Positions 16,250 to 24,512 of a stretch of 57,535 nucleotides of DNA are shown here, one piece after another. A program made the position numbers and the translations under genes. Source of the DNA: Bradyrhizobiaceae bacterium (GTDB taxonomy: Bacteria > Pseudomonadota > Alphaproteobacteria > Rhizobiales > Xanthobacteraceae); NCBI GenBank assembly GCA_947481685.1, contig CANKHA010000016.1:1-57535 (forward strand). Direction: 5' to 3'. Each line of letters begins with the position of its first letter. Position 1 is the first letter of the stretch. The notes under the pieces are model-generated. The model ran no database searches. It was given only the letters and a program-made list of their open reading frames with translations, and was not told where the DNA came from.

Positions 16250-16792
16250 ATGGCAGAATCAGAAGCTGAAATTGTTGTCGAAGATCCGGATGCGCCGGCG
16301 GCGGACTCGCCTGCCGTTACCAGCATCCGCACCGTCGATATGGTGGTGTCGGTGCTGCTGGTGGGTTTCGCCGCACTGATGGCTTTCGACAATTGGAGGA
16401 CCGGCATGTCGTGGGCCTTCGATGGCCCGCAGGCAGGCTATTTTCCGTTTTATCTGTCGGTCGTTCTTGCCGGCGCGGCGATCTATGGTTTGGTGACGAG
16501 CTACCGAAGCAAATCCGAAGCCGGCACGGCGTTCGTCACACGCGATCAATTGCGCCGTGTGTTGCAGGTTTTCGTGCCGACGCTGCTCTTTATTCTTGGC
16601 ACGCAATGGCTCGGGATTTACGTCGCGAGTTTTCTGCTGGTGGCGGGCTTCATGCGTTACGTCGGGCGCATCGCCTGGTGGAAATGCGTGCTGACGAGTT
16701 TCCTTTTCACCGCTGCGATGTTCGTGACGTTTGACGTCGCTTTCGACGTGATCATGCCGAAAGGGCCGCTTGAAGCGGCCTTTGGGCGCTAG
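16250..16792 (+). CDS. tctB: TctB, small membrane subunit of the tripartite tricarboxylate transporter
   Basis: A 180-residue inner-membrane protein with about four hydrophobic segments: VVSVLLVGFAALMAF (about 33-47), a segment from YFPFYLSVVLAGAAIYGLV, LFILGTQWLGIYVASFLLVAGF and the C-terminal CVLTSFLFTAAMFVTF. Size and layout are typical. The in-frame ATG at 16214 lies inside the hairpin after tctC, so I prefer the ATG at 16250. tctA follows after 8 nt. Confidence 0.85.
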   Translation: MAESEAEIVVEDPDAPAADSPAVTSIRTVDMVVSVLLVGFAALMAFDNWRTGMSWAFDGPQAGYFPFYLSVVLAGAAIYGLVTSYRSKSEAGTAFVTRDQLRRVLQVFVPTLLFILGTQWLGIYVASFLLVAGFMRYVGRIAWWKCVLTSFLFTAAMFVTFDVAFDVIMPKGPLEAAFGR

Positions 16793-16800
16793 GCACCATC

Positions 16801-18330
16801 ATGGAAGCCTTCGGTCTCCTGCTCCAGGGCTTCGGTGTTCTTCTGACCTGGAAGATTCTCGCGCTGATGATGGTCGGGCTCATCCTCGGCATTTTCGTCG
16901 GCGTCTTGCCGGGACTCGGTGGACCAAATGGCGTTGCCATTCTGCTGCCGCTCACCTTCACCATGGACCCGACGTCGGCCATCGTGATGCTGTCCTGCAT
17001 TTACTGGGGTGCCCTGTTCGGTGGTGCGATCACATCGATCCTGTTCAATATTCCCGGTGAGGCGTGGTCGGTGGCGACCACCTTCGACGGATATCCGATG
17101 GCGCAGAAGGGGCAGGCCGCCGAGGCTTTGACCGCTGCCTTTACGTCGTCATTCATCGGCTCGCTGTTTGCCGTCCTGCTCATCACGTTCCTTGCGCCGA
17201 GCGTCGCGACATTCGCGTTGCGGTTCGGGCCGCCGGAATTCTTTGCGGTTTATCTGCTGACGTTCTGTTCCTTCGTTGGCCTGGGCCGTGAGGACAAGCA
17301 CAAGACCATCATCTCGCTGACGCTCGGGTTGCTGCTGGCGGGCATCGGCATGGACACCGTGTCGGGCCAATTGCGCATGACCTTCGGCTCGACCGAATTG
17401 CTGCGCGGGGTCAACTTTCTCGTCGCTGTGATCGGCCTGTTCGGCATCAGTGAAATCCTGCTCACCATGGAAGAGAAGCTGGCCTTGCGCGGTCATACGG
17501 CCTCGATCAGCCTGCGCACGGTATGGAAAGTCTGGCGCGAGATGCCGCGGTACTGGGCAACTCTCTTGCGCTCTTCCATCATCGGCTCCTGGCTCGGCGT
17601 GACGCCCGGCGGCGCCATCGCGGCATCGTTCATGGGCTACAACCTTGCCAAGCGCTTCTCGCGCGATCCCAAGTCATTCGGCACCGGCCGGATCGAGGGC
17701 GTGTTCGCGCCCGAAACCGCCGCGCATGCGTCGGGCACCGCGGCGCTCTTGCCGATGCTGGCGCTCGGCATTCCCGGCTCCGGCACAGCCGCAATCCTGC
17801 TAGGCGGCCTGATGGTGTGGGGGCTTAACCCCGGCCCGCTGATGTTCGTCGAACACAAAGATTTCGTCTGGGGCTTGATCGCATCGATGTATCTCGGCAA
17901 CGTTGTCGGCTTGGTGATCGTGCTCACCACTGTGCCGTTGTTTGCTGCGGTGCTGCGGGTACCGTTCTCGGCGATCGCGCCGATGATTCTGGTTTCCTGC
18001 GCGATCGGCGCTTTCGCCATTCAGAATGCGATGTTCGACATCTGGCTGATGCTGCTGTTCGGCATCGTCGGCTATGTCTTCAAGAAAATCGGCATTCCGC
18101 TGGCGCCGTTCACGCTTGCGCTTGTGCTGGGCAACCGCGCGGAAAGCTCGTTCCGGTTATCGATGATCGGGGCAGGGGGCGACTTGACCGTGTTCTGGTC
18201 CAATCCGCTCGTCGGCACCATCACCACGCTGGCATTCACGCTGCTGTTCTGGCCGGTGATCTCGGCGCTGTTCGATCGCGGCAAGCGCCTGCTGCTTCCC
18301 GCTAAAAGCGAACGTTCAGGCCCAGCGTAA
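16801..18330 (+). CDS. tctA: TctA, large membrane subunit of the tripartite tricarboxylate transporter
   Basis: A 509-residue polytopic permease with about twelve membrane segments. Seen: the family stretch GVLPGLGGPNGVAILLPLTF (about 38-57), GALFGGAITSILFNIPGE (about 71-88), and, in the second half, ALLPMLALGIPGSGTAAILLGGLM. Pairs with TctB and TctC for proton- or sodium-driven organic-acid uptake. Its last 29 nt overlap the end of a convergent outer-membrane protein gene. No other tctA occurs in the window, so the four orphan receptors may use this one or distant copies. Confidence 0.93.
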   Translation: MEAFGLLLQGFGVLLTWKILALMMVGLILGIFVGVLPGLGGPNGVAILLPLTFTMDPTSAIVMLSCIYWGALFGGAITSILFNIPGEAWSVATTFDGYPMAQKGQAAEALTAAFTSSFIGSLFAVLLITFLAPSVATFALRFGPPEFFAVYLLTFCSFVGLGREDKHKTIISLTLGLLLAGIGMDTVSGQLRMTFGSTELLRGVNFLVAVIGLFGISEILLTMEEKLALRGHTASISLRTVWKVWREMPRYWATLLRSSIIGSWLGVTPGGAIAASFMGYNLAKRFSRDPKSFGTGRIEGVFAPETAAHASGTAALLPMLALGIPGSGTAAILLGGLMVWGLNPGPLMFVEHKDFVWGLIASMYLGNVVGLVIVLTTVPLFAAVLRVPFSAIAPMILVSCAIGAFAIQNAMFDIWLMLLFGIVGYVFKKIGIPLAPFTLALVLGNRAESSFRLSMIGAGGDLTVFWSNPLVGTITTLAFTLLFWPVISALFDRGKRLLLPAKSERSGPA

Positions 18331-19048
18331 CCCAGTTGGCGTCTTCGCCCGTGATGTTGCGGCCGTAAATCAGATCGATGTCGATGTACTCGACCGGCGT
18401 ATAGCGCAGCCCCGCCTGGACACGCGGCCCACGGATACTGTTGGGCACCGGCGGTTCGCCCAACGCTATGGGCGGCAGATTGCCGGATTGCCCATAGACT
18501 TCGGCGATGAAAGTCAGCGGCTTCACGAAATTCCATTCGAATCCCGCGCCCCAGGTAAACCAGCTCAGCTTGTCGCCGCTCTCGTAGAGATATCCGGCGT
18601 TCAGGTTGACCTTGAACTGCTCGGAGACTTCAAAGGTGAGCGGAATGTTGATCGCGCCGCCGGTATTCTCGCCGGTGATCAGATCCCAGCCGGTGCTGCC
18701 GGAGATGCCAAGGCCGAAGCGGTTGCCTTCCAGCGGGATCACATTGGTCTTGGCTTTCAGCGTGAGGCCGGTGCCCCAGTCGCCGCCGTTGCGGGATCGT
18801 TGCAACTGAGCGCCGAATTCGATCGGACGCCCGAGATTGACGACACAGGCCGGCGCTGTCGCGGCGACGAAATCTTTGTTGTCGGCGAACGAAGTCCAAC
18901 TCTCGACTTTGCACTCACCAGGCTTGCCGACTTCGGAATCATCGACCGCGAAGGCGCCGCCGGCAGCGCGAACGTGTGAAGTCGTGAGCCCCATCAGGGC
19001 GGCGCAAACCAAAAGGCTTTGAACGATCTGCTTCCGACGTACGCCCAC
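18302..19048 (-). CDS. outer-membrane beta-barrel protein, nickel-locus neighbour
   Basis: A 248-residue exported protein with a signal peptide to about residue 29 (LLVCAALMGLTTSHVRA). The rest is alternating aromatic/glycine strands (FGLGISGSTGWDL, FKVNLNAGYLYESGDKLSWFTWGAGFEW) ending in GLNVRF, a terminal Phe typical of outer-membrane barrels. It belongs to the general phenol-degradation MetA/transporter-like barrel kind. GTG start preceded by GGGGG at 7 nt. It follows the NiCoT gene on the same strand after 83 nt with an A+T-rich control region between, so a role as outer-membrane nickel or cobalt channel is an inference. The 3' end overlaps tctA. Confidence 0.8.
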   Translation of the reverse strand: MGVRRKQIVQSLLVCAALMGLTTSHVRAAGGAFAVDDSEVGKPGECKVESWTSFADNKDFVAATAPACVVNLGRPIEFGAQLQRSRNGGDWGTGLTLKAKTNVIPLEGNRFGLGISGSTGWDLITGENTGGAINIPLTFEVSEQFKVNLNAGYLYESGDKLSWFTWGAGFEWNFVKPLTFIAEVYGQSGNLPPIALGEPPVPNSIRGPRVQAGLRYTPVEYIDIDLIYGRNITGEDANWVTLGLNVRF

Positions 19049-19057
19049 AATCAGCCC

Positions 19058-19105
19058 CCAATAATTGTATATTATGTTATAATGTTACTATTATCTACTT
19101 GGCAT
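19058..19105 (-). promoter_or_regulatory. A+T-rich control region before the barrel gene
   Basis: The stretch between the NiCoT stop and the barrel start is far richer in A+T than its surroundings and contains overlapping partial dyads, for example ATTAT-N3-ATAAT within GTATATTATGTTATAATG. It looks like a promoter with a metal-regulator (Zur- or Fur-like) site, though it does not fit the NikR pattern. Assignment uncertain. Confidence 0.4.
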
Positions 19106-19131
19106 AGTCAAATCGTATCTCCTCACAGAAG

Positions 19132-20202
19132 TCAGGTTTGTGCAGCTGCCGGGACGACTGCGATGTTGTCGTAGCCCTTCAGGCGATAGACCAGCATCGA
19201 GAGCAACCAGCTGCCGATGAACACGGCGATGATCAAATAGCCGATCATCTCCAGTTCGTCGTTCAGGTTGCCGACCAGATCCCACAGGCCGCCGGTGAAG
19301 CCGAATTTGTCGCCGATCAAGCCAAGCGCTTCGATGCCGCCGACCAGCACCGCAACGACCACGGAAACAAACGTGATCGTCATGTTGTAGTAGAGCTTGC
19401 GCACCGGCTTCACGAAGGCCCAGCCGTAAGCGCGGACCATGAGTACGCTGTCGGTGGTGTCGAGCAGCGACATGCCGGCGGTGAACAGCGCCGGGAAAAT
19501 CAGGATCGACCACATCGAGAGGCCGCTTGAGGCCTGCGCGGCGGTGATGCCAAGCAGTGCCACTTCGCTCGCGGTGTCGAAGCCGAGGCCAAACAGGAAG
19601 CCGAGCGGATACATGTGCCAGCTGCGGCTGATCAGTGCGAACAGGCGGCGAAAAATGCGGGACAAGAAGCCGCCACCCGATGTCAGCATGTCGAGATCGG
19701 CTTCGGAATAGGCGCCACCGTTCTTCACCCGGCGGAACGCCTTAAAGACATTCACGAACACTACGAAGTTGATGGCGCCGATCAGCAGCAGGAACGCGGC
19801 AGAGACCGAGGTTCCGATCACGCCGCCGACCGGATGGAATTCCTCCATCTGGTCCTTGAAAGCCATTGCGGTGATCGCGATGCCGATGGAAGCAAGAATC
19901 ACCACCGACGAATGGCCGAGCGAGAAGAACAGGCCAACGGTGAGCGGCTTCTTGCCCTCCTGCATCAGCTTGCGGGTGACGTTGTCGATGGCGGCGATGT
20001 GGTCGGCATCGACGGCGTGGCGCAGGCCAAAGCTATAGGCGAGGAAGGCGGTCCCGAGCAGAACCGGGTTGTCATGGAAGGTTGCGAGAGCCCAGGCCCA
20101 GACGGCGAGATTGACGGCGATCAGCCCGACATAAAGAGCGATGGTTTTTCCGCGGCTTTGCTCCGCACTGTCGTCGAAAAGCCGCAGCAACCCGGACGCC
20201 AT
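19132..20202 (-). CDS. nickel/cobalt permease, NiCoT (HoxN/NixA) family
   Basis: A 356-residue eight-segment permease with all family signatures: RHAVDADHIAAIDN (about 61-74, the HX4DH motif that binds the metal), FSLGHSSVVI (near 93) and LGFDTASEVALL (near 206). It imports Ni2+ or Co2+. AGAGG lies about 8 nt before the ATG. The promoter region carries a perfect NikR operator 36 nt before the start codon, and nikR lies just upstream on the same strand. Nickel rather than cobalt is therefore the likely main substrate. No nickel enzyme is encoded in the window. Confidence 0.94.
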   Translation of the reverse strand: MASGLLRLFDDSAEQSRGKTIALYVGLIAVNLAVWAWALATFHDNPVLLGTAFLAYSFGLRHAVDADHIAAIDNVTRKLMQEGKKPLTVGLFFSLGHSSVVILASIGIAITAMAFKDQMEEFHPVGGVIGTSVSAAFLLLIGAINFVVFVNVFKAFRRVKNGGAYSEADLDMLTSGGGFLSRIFRRLFALISRSWHMYPLGFLFGLGFDTASEVALLGITAAQASSGLSMWSILIFPALFTAGMSLLDTTDSVLMVRAYGWAFVKPVRKLYYNMTITFVSVVVAVLVGGIEALGLIGDKFGFTGGLWDLVGNLNDELEMIGYLIIAVFIGSWLLSMLVYRLKGYDNIAVVPAAAQT

Positions 20203-20237
20203 GACAACCTCTTTTATTTCAAGCGCTTGGCCAGTGA

Positions 20238-20265
20238 GTATGATGCAAATACAAAAACATCATAC
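20238..20265. promoter_or_regulatory. NikR operator
   Basis: GTATGA-N16-TCATAC, an exact match to the NikR box known from the E. coli nik operon, with the dyad extended to GTATGATG/CATCATAC. It sits 36 nt before the permease start, where binding of Ni-NikR would block transcription. Confidence 0.9.
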
Positions 20266-20268
20266 ACC

Positions 20269-20298
20269 GATATGATCATTTAGCAAGATTATCGTATC
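20269..20298. promoter_or_regulatory. second, weaker NikR-like site
   Basis: GATATGA-N16-TCGTATC has the same spacing and one arm mismatch. Its centre lies about 32 nt (three helical turns) from the perfect site, so cooperative binding of two NikR tetramers is possible. Confidence 0.5.
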
Positions 20299-20345
20299 GG
20301 GAGCAAGCGCTCGTCCGCCCTGTGGAACGGCCAAAACGGCGCGGT

Positions 20346-20828
20346 TTAGTCCGCCTTGCGGTGCTTTACCGGGTGCGGATGGGGATGGTCGTGATCGTGC
20401 TCATCATGGGAATGCGGCTTGATCAGTACATCCGTGGGAACCAACACCAGCCGGCCATGCCGCACGCCACGTTCCGCGATCACATGCTCGGCGAAGTGCT
20501 GCACCTTGCCGATCTTGCCGCGCAGGATCGTCACTTCCATGCAGCTGTCATGGTCGAGATGCGCATGCAGGGACGATAGCGACAGTTCGTGATGGTCGTG
20601 GAAAGTGTCCGCCAGCCGCTTCGAAAGCTGCCGGGCATTGTGGTCATAGACATAGACCAGCGCCGCGACGCATTCGCCGTTGTCGTCCAGCGTGGCGGCG
20701 GCCTGCTGGATGCCGGCGCGGGCCAGGTCGCGGATCGCCTCGGAGCGGTTCTGATAGCCCTTGGCCGCGATGATCCGGTCGAGCTCGGTCATCAGTTCGT
20801 CGTCGAGGGTGATGGTCACGCGCTGCAT
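20346..20828 (-). CDS. nikR: nickel-responsive regulator NikR with a His-rich tail
   Basis: A 160-residue ribbon-helix-helix regulator. The N-terminus QRVTITLDDELMTELDRI, then RSEAIRDLARAG, forms the DNA-binding domain. The ACT-like domain has the nickel ligands: His in FHDHHEL, two His in SLHAHLDHDSC and its Cys, aligning with His76, His87, His89 and Cys95 of E. coli NikR. Unlike that protein (133 residues) it carries a C-terminal extension rich in His and Asp (HSHDEHDHDHPHPHPVKH), a probable extra metal buffer. It lies upstream of the NiCoT gene on the same strand, with the operator between. Confidence 0.95.
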   Translation of the reverse strand: MQRVTITLDDELMTELDRIIAAKGYQNRSEAIRDLARAGIQQAAATLDDNGECVAALVYVYDHNARQLSKRLADTFHDHHELSLSSLHAHLDHDSCMEVTILRGKIGKVQHFAEHVIAERGVRHGRLVLVPTDVLIKPHSHDEHDHDHPHPHPVKHRKAD

Positions 20829-20903
20829 GGAGTCATCCCGGTTGCTATGCCGCTGAAGCGGACGTGGCGTTGCTTATCATATTCGCTGCCGCCGGTGACG
20901 CGG

Positions 20904-21716
20904 CTATTCGATCGGTCCCTTGCGCAGGGCTGAGAGGTCGAAGCGGTCGATCTCCTGCAGCAGTTCGACAAAGCCCCTGACGCCATGGGCGAAAGCGGCT
21001 TCGCCCTTTTGCGCGGTAGCTTTGGTGGCATCGCCGACGGCGCCGGAGGGATGCAAATCCTGAGTCATCCAGCCAAAGCCTGCGGGCCGCGATGCGTTGA
21101 GCCAGCGGAAATCCTTTTCCAGCGCGACGTTGGCCGATGTTGCATTCGGCGCCTTGTCGTTTTGAACCGCCTGCGCGCGTGCGGCCAGCATCAGCGAGGT
21201 TTCGATGTCGCCGCCATGGATGCCGTGCTTGCGCTCGTCCTCCGAGAACAGGCCCTCGGGATAGCCGAAGCGCTGCCAGCCGCAGGTCACCACCAGCATG
21301 CCGTGCCGTGCGCGCAACTGGCGGGCGACCATGTCCATCGCCTGCACATTGCCGCCATGGCTCGTGATCAGCAAAAGTTTACGCACACCCGCGCGATGCA
21401 CGCTTTCGCCGATATCGGTCCAGGCGCCGATTGCGGTCTGCGCCGACAAGGTCAGCGTGCCCGGAAAGCCGGTGTGTTCTTCGGAATGGCCGATGCTCTG
21501 CAGCGGCAGGAAAGTGGCCGGCATATCCATCGGCACCAGCACCTTGGCGCGATCGAGATAGGCCTCGCCGAGAAAGGCATCGACACCGAGCGGCAGATGC
21601 GGACCGTGTTGTTCGATAGCGGCGAGCGGCAGTACGGCGATCCAGCGCGCGGCATCGGCCCCGGCGAAGTCCTGCCAGGTCATGTCCGCCCATTCGCGCT
21701 TGGGAAGTGTGGTCAT
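20904..21716 (-). CDS. creatininase-family amidohydrolase
   Basis: A 270-residue protein of the creatininase / FAPy-deformylase fold. Seen: the metal-binding PLAAIEQHGPHLPLGVDAF (about 29-47), SEEHTGFPGTLTLS, ITSHGGNVQAMD and the C-terminal metal Glu in HGIHGGDIETSLML. These enzymes open cyclic amides or deformylate purine-derived products; the substrate is not evident. The ATG at 21716 has GAGA upstream; the frame is open back to a TTG at 21731. It is divergent from an NMT1-type receptor gene, so both may act on one nitrogenous compound. Confidence 0.88.
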   Translation of the reverse strand: MTTLPKREWADMTWQDFAGADAARWIAVLPLAAIEQHGPHLPLGVDAFLGEAYLDRAKVLVPMDMPATFLPLQSIGHSEEHTGFPGTLTLSAQTAIGAWTDIGESVHRAGVRKLLLITSHGGNVQAMDMVARQLRARHGMLVVTCGWQRFGYPEGLFSEDERKHGIHGGDIETSLMLAARAQAVQNDKAPNATSANVALEKDFRWLNASRPAGFGWMTQDLHPSGAVGDATKATAQKGEAAFAHGVRGFVELLQEIDRFDLSALRKGPIE

Positions 21717-21779
21717 GCGCCGTCTCGCCAATCCATCGTGGGTCGCCTATTGTCGCGGAAAATAAACGGGGATGAAACG

Positions 21780-22781
21780 ATGAATTTCGCGGGCTTTTTG
21801 CGTGCTCTGATCATCGGCATGGTCACGATTGGCCCGGTCTCCGCGCAAACGCTGGACAAGGTAAGCTTCGGCACCAACTGGGTCGCGCAGGCGGAGCATG
21901 GCGGTTTCTATCAGGCCATCGCCGACGGTACCTACAAGAAATATGGGCTGGACGTTACCATCGTTCCGGGCGGCCCGAATGTGAACAACCGTATTCTGTT
22001 GCCGGCGGGCAAGCTCGACTTCTTCATGAGTGCAAATTCGCTGCAGGCGTTTGACGCCGCAGAGCAGAACATCCCGACCGTGACGGTGGCTGCGATCTTC
22101 CAGAAGGATCCGCAGGTTTTTCTTGCGCATCCCGATGTGAAAACATTCGACGATCTGAAGACGCGCACGCTGCTGGTCTCCAAGGAAGGTATGGCGAGTT
22201 ACTATCAGTGGCTGAAGGCCGACTTCGGCTTCAAAGACAGCCAGGTGAAGCCTTACACCTTCAACGCGCAGCCCTTCCTCGTGGACAAGCGCGCCGCCAT
22301 GCAAGGTTACGTCACATCCGAGCCTTATGCCGTGGAAAAGGCGGGTGGCTTCAAGCCGGTGATCTTCCTGCTGGCCGACAAAGGCTTCGATTCCTATTCG
22401 ACGCTGATCGAAACCCGCCGCGACCTGGTGGAGAAGAAGCCAGATCTGGTCCAGCGTTTCGTCGATGCCTCGATCATCGGCTGGTATAATTATCTCTACG
22501 GAGACAACAAGGCGGCGAACGCGCTGATCCGCAAACACAACCCGGAAATGAGCGAGGAACTGATCGCTTATTCCATCGCCAAGATGAAGGAATACGGCAT
22601 TGTCGATTCCGGCGACACGCTCAAGCGCGGCATCGGCGCGCTCACCGATGAACGCATGAAAAGCTTCTTCGACAAGATGGTGCGGGTGGGCGTGACGAAG
22701 CCCGGCGTGCCGTATCAGCGCGCCTATTCCACGCAGTTCGTCAACAAGGGTGTTGGGCTTGACCTGAGGCCGAAGCAGTAA
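21780..22781 (+). CDS. ABC-transporter periplasmic receptor, NMT1/SsuA-like
   Basis: A 333-residue receptor. Signal peptide to about residue 22 (ending VSAQ); core starts KVSFGTNWVAQAEHGGFYQAIADGTYKKYGLDVTI, the pattern of thiamine-pyrimidine/nitrate/taurine-type receptors. The frame extends far upstream, antisense to the creatininase gene, but only the ATG at 21780 gives a signal peptide. Its most likely partners are the ATPase and permease at 26772 and 27593, 4 kb away on the same strand and separated by the nag/murQ block. Ligand unknown. Confidence 0.87.
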   Translation: MNFAGFLRALIIGMVTIGPVSAQTLDKVSFGTNWVAQAEHGGFYQAIADGTYKKYGLDVTIVPGGPNVNNRILLPAGKLDFFMSANSLQAFDAAEQNIPTVTVAAIFQKDPQVFLAHPDVKTFDDLKTRTLLVSKEGMASYYQWLKADFGFKDSQVKPYTFNAQPFLVDKRAAMQGYVTSEPYAVEKAGGFKPVIFLLADKGFDSYSTLIETRRDLVEKKPDLVQRFVDASIIGWYNYLYGDNKAANALIRKHNPEMSEELIAYSIAKMKEYGIVDSGDTLKRGIGALTDERMKSFFDKMVRVGVTKPGVPYQRAYSTQFVNKGVGLDLRPKQ

Positions 22782-23318
22782 CTACTGCGGCTTTTGTGGT
22801 TGCCGCGGCGGCGCGCGGTCGGCGGTCCGGTTGAAGGTCAGGTTCATGAAGCTTGCGCCAAGCGCGGTCACTTTCATCGAATAGGACGCCGGGTTGTTTA
22901 GCTTCAGATCGACGGTAGCGTTGGGTGTCGAATCTTTCCAGCGTACCTGCAAGGTGGCGGAATTGTCGGTCTTCTTTCCGCTGACATCGCCGCTGATCAC
23001 CGCCTCCGCTTGGCCGGGCTGTGTTGTCCGCTGCGCGATCGTCCCGCTGAATTGATCCCCCTGCAGCGTCACCGTCATCCGGACGCTCTTGCGCACGCCG
23101 GACTTGCGCTCGCAGATCATTTCCGTGCGCATGCGATCCTGCCGCGCGCGAATGGTGTTCTGGCAACGCGTTTCCTGCAGCGATTGCAGGGGCGTGTCGC
23201 GGTCCTGGCCTGTGCCGTTCCATTCACCGTTGAAATCGGAGAGTTTAGTTTCGGCCGCTGCGGCAGTGGACAAGGCGATGCAGAAGATCGGCGTGAGAAG
23301 TGCGCGGAAAATTATCAT
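22782..23318 (-). CDS. exported protein of unknown function
   Basis: 178 residues with a signal peptide to about residue 23 (FCIALSTAAAA). The mature part is a small beta-rich domain starting FNGEWNGTGQDRD, with one Cys pair (TRCQN and MICERKS) that may form a disulfide, and a Pro/Gln-rich tail. I do not recognise a family. The stop is directly next to the stop of the convergent receptor gene. AGAGG lies upstream of the ATG. Confidence 0.7.
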   Translation of the reverse strand: MIIFRALLTPIFCIALSTAAAAETKLSDFNGEWNGTGQDRDTPLQSLQETRCQNTIRARQDRMRTEMICERKSGVRKSVRMTVTLQGDQFSGTIAQRTTQPGQAEAVISGDVSGKKTDNSATLQVRWKDSTPNATVDLKLNNPASYSMKVTALGASFMNLTFNRTADRAPPRQPQKPQ

Positions 23319-23366
23319 GAACGAATCCTCTGCGGCAAGCGTAGCGGTTTTATGGCCGGCGTCCCA

Positions 23367-24512
23367 TCATGGGTTCGCTGTCCCGGCCACCCAGGTGCTG
23401 ATCACGTCGATATTGTCGGGATGGAAGGCCACCATGTCGGCGCGGAAGCCGGGCGCCAGTTGGCCGAGCCGGTCGCCTAATCCGAGAAACTCGGCCGGGT
23501 TGCGGGATGCAAGCGGCAGCGCCTGTTCCAGACGCAGCCCCAGCATGGTGACGCAATGGCTCACGGCCTGCGCCATTGTGAGATAAGCACCGGCAAGGGT
23601 GCCGTCCTCGCGGCGCAACTGCCCGTCACGGACAGATATCTCATCGCCATAGAGCTTGAATGACGTGCGGCTTCCGCCGACTGGCGGCATGGCATCGGTC
23701 ACCAGCATTGGTTTTCCCGCGCCGCGCAAAGCGATGCGGAGCGACGCGGGATCGACATGCGCGCCATCGACGATCAAGCCATAGAAGACGCTAGGCGATT
23801 CCAGCGCAGCGGCGATCGGTCCGGGTTGCCGGCTCGTTATCTGCGGCATGGCGTTGAACAGATGCGTGAAGCCGGTGAGGCCTTCGCCGATTGCTGCGCG
23901 TGTTTGATCGTAAGTCGCCATGGAATGGCCGAGCGAGATGCGAAGGCCGGCGTCAGCAAGCATTGCGATGCCCCCTTCTGCCATCTGTTCCGGCGCTAGC
24001 GTGATCAGGGTAACGCCTTTACGGGGCCTCAGGAGCAGCGCGAGATCGGACGGCATCATCCCGCGGATATGTTGCGGATCGTGCACGCCGGGGCGCTGGG
24101 GCGAAATGAACGGTCCCTCCAGGTGGATGCCGAGCACGCCGGGTTCGCTTTCCATCGCGGACTGCACGGCATCGATGGCTGCCGGCATTTTGTCTGGGGC
24201 GTCGGTGATCAGCGTCGGGAGCAAACCCGTTGTCCCGAATTTACGATGCGCACGGGCAATGGCCGTAATCGTCTCTGGCGTCGGACTGTCGTTGAACAAG
24301 ACATCGCCGCCGCCATTCACCTGCACGTCAATGAATCCGGGTGCGAGCCAGGCGCCCTTGGGCAACGCGTGCACAGTCAGATCGCGTGGCACCTTAGCAA
24401 GCGGCACGATGTCCGTGATCGTTTCGCCCTCGATCAGCACCGCAGCTTCGTGGCGCAATGCGTTGCCGTCGAAGATGTGGTCTGCCGCGACAGCCTGTGC
24501 AGGTTTGCTCAT
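23367..24512 (-). CDS. nagA: N-acetylglucosamine-6-phosphate deacetylase
   Basis: A 381-residue amidohydrolase-fold enzyme that releases acetate from GlcNAc-6-P. Seen: PGFIDVQVNGGGDVLFND (about 57-74), HLEGPFISPQRPGVH (about 126-140), SLGHSMATYDQTRAAI (near 195), THLFNAMPQ and the catalytic Asp in LVTDAMPPVGGS (near 275). The start overlaps the stop of the upstream SIS-domain gene (ATGA), so the pair is translationally coupled. Together they take GlcNAc-6-P to GlcN-6-P and on to fructose-6-P, linked to the divergent murQ. Confidence 0.94.
   Translation of the reverse strand: MSKPAQAVAADHIFDGNALRHEAAVLIEGETITDIVPLAKVPRDLTVHALPKGAWLAPGFIDVQVNGGGDVLFNDSPTPETITAIARAHRKFGTTGLLPTLITDAPDKMPAAIDAVQSAMESEPGVLGIHLEGPFISPQRPGVHDPQHIRGMMPSDLALLLRPRKGVTLITLAPEQMAEGGIAMLADAGLRISLGHSMATYDQTRAAIGEGLTGFTHLFNAMPQITSRQPGPIAAALESPSVFYGLIVDGAHVDPASLRIALRGAGKPMLVTDAMPPVGGSRTSFKLYGDEISVRDGQLRREDGTLAGAYLTMAQAVSHCVTMLGLRLEQALPLASRNPAEFLGLGDRLGQLAPGFRADMVAFHPDNIDVISTWVAGTANP

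Noticed and set aside
19058-19105. NikR site before the barrel gene
   Set aside because: The A+T-rich dyads do not give GTATGA-N16-TCATAC in any register.
20985-21779. Long upstream extension of the NMT1-type receptor frame
   Set aside because: It is antisense to the creatininase gene; the signal peptide starts at 21780.
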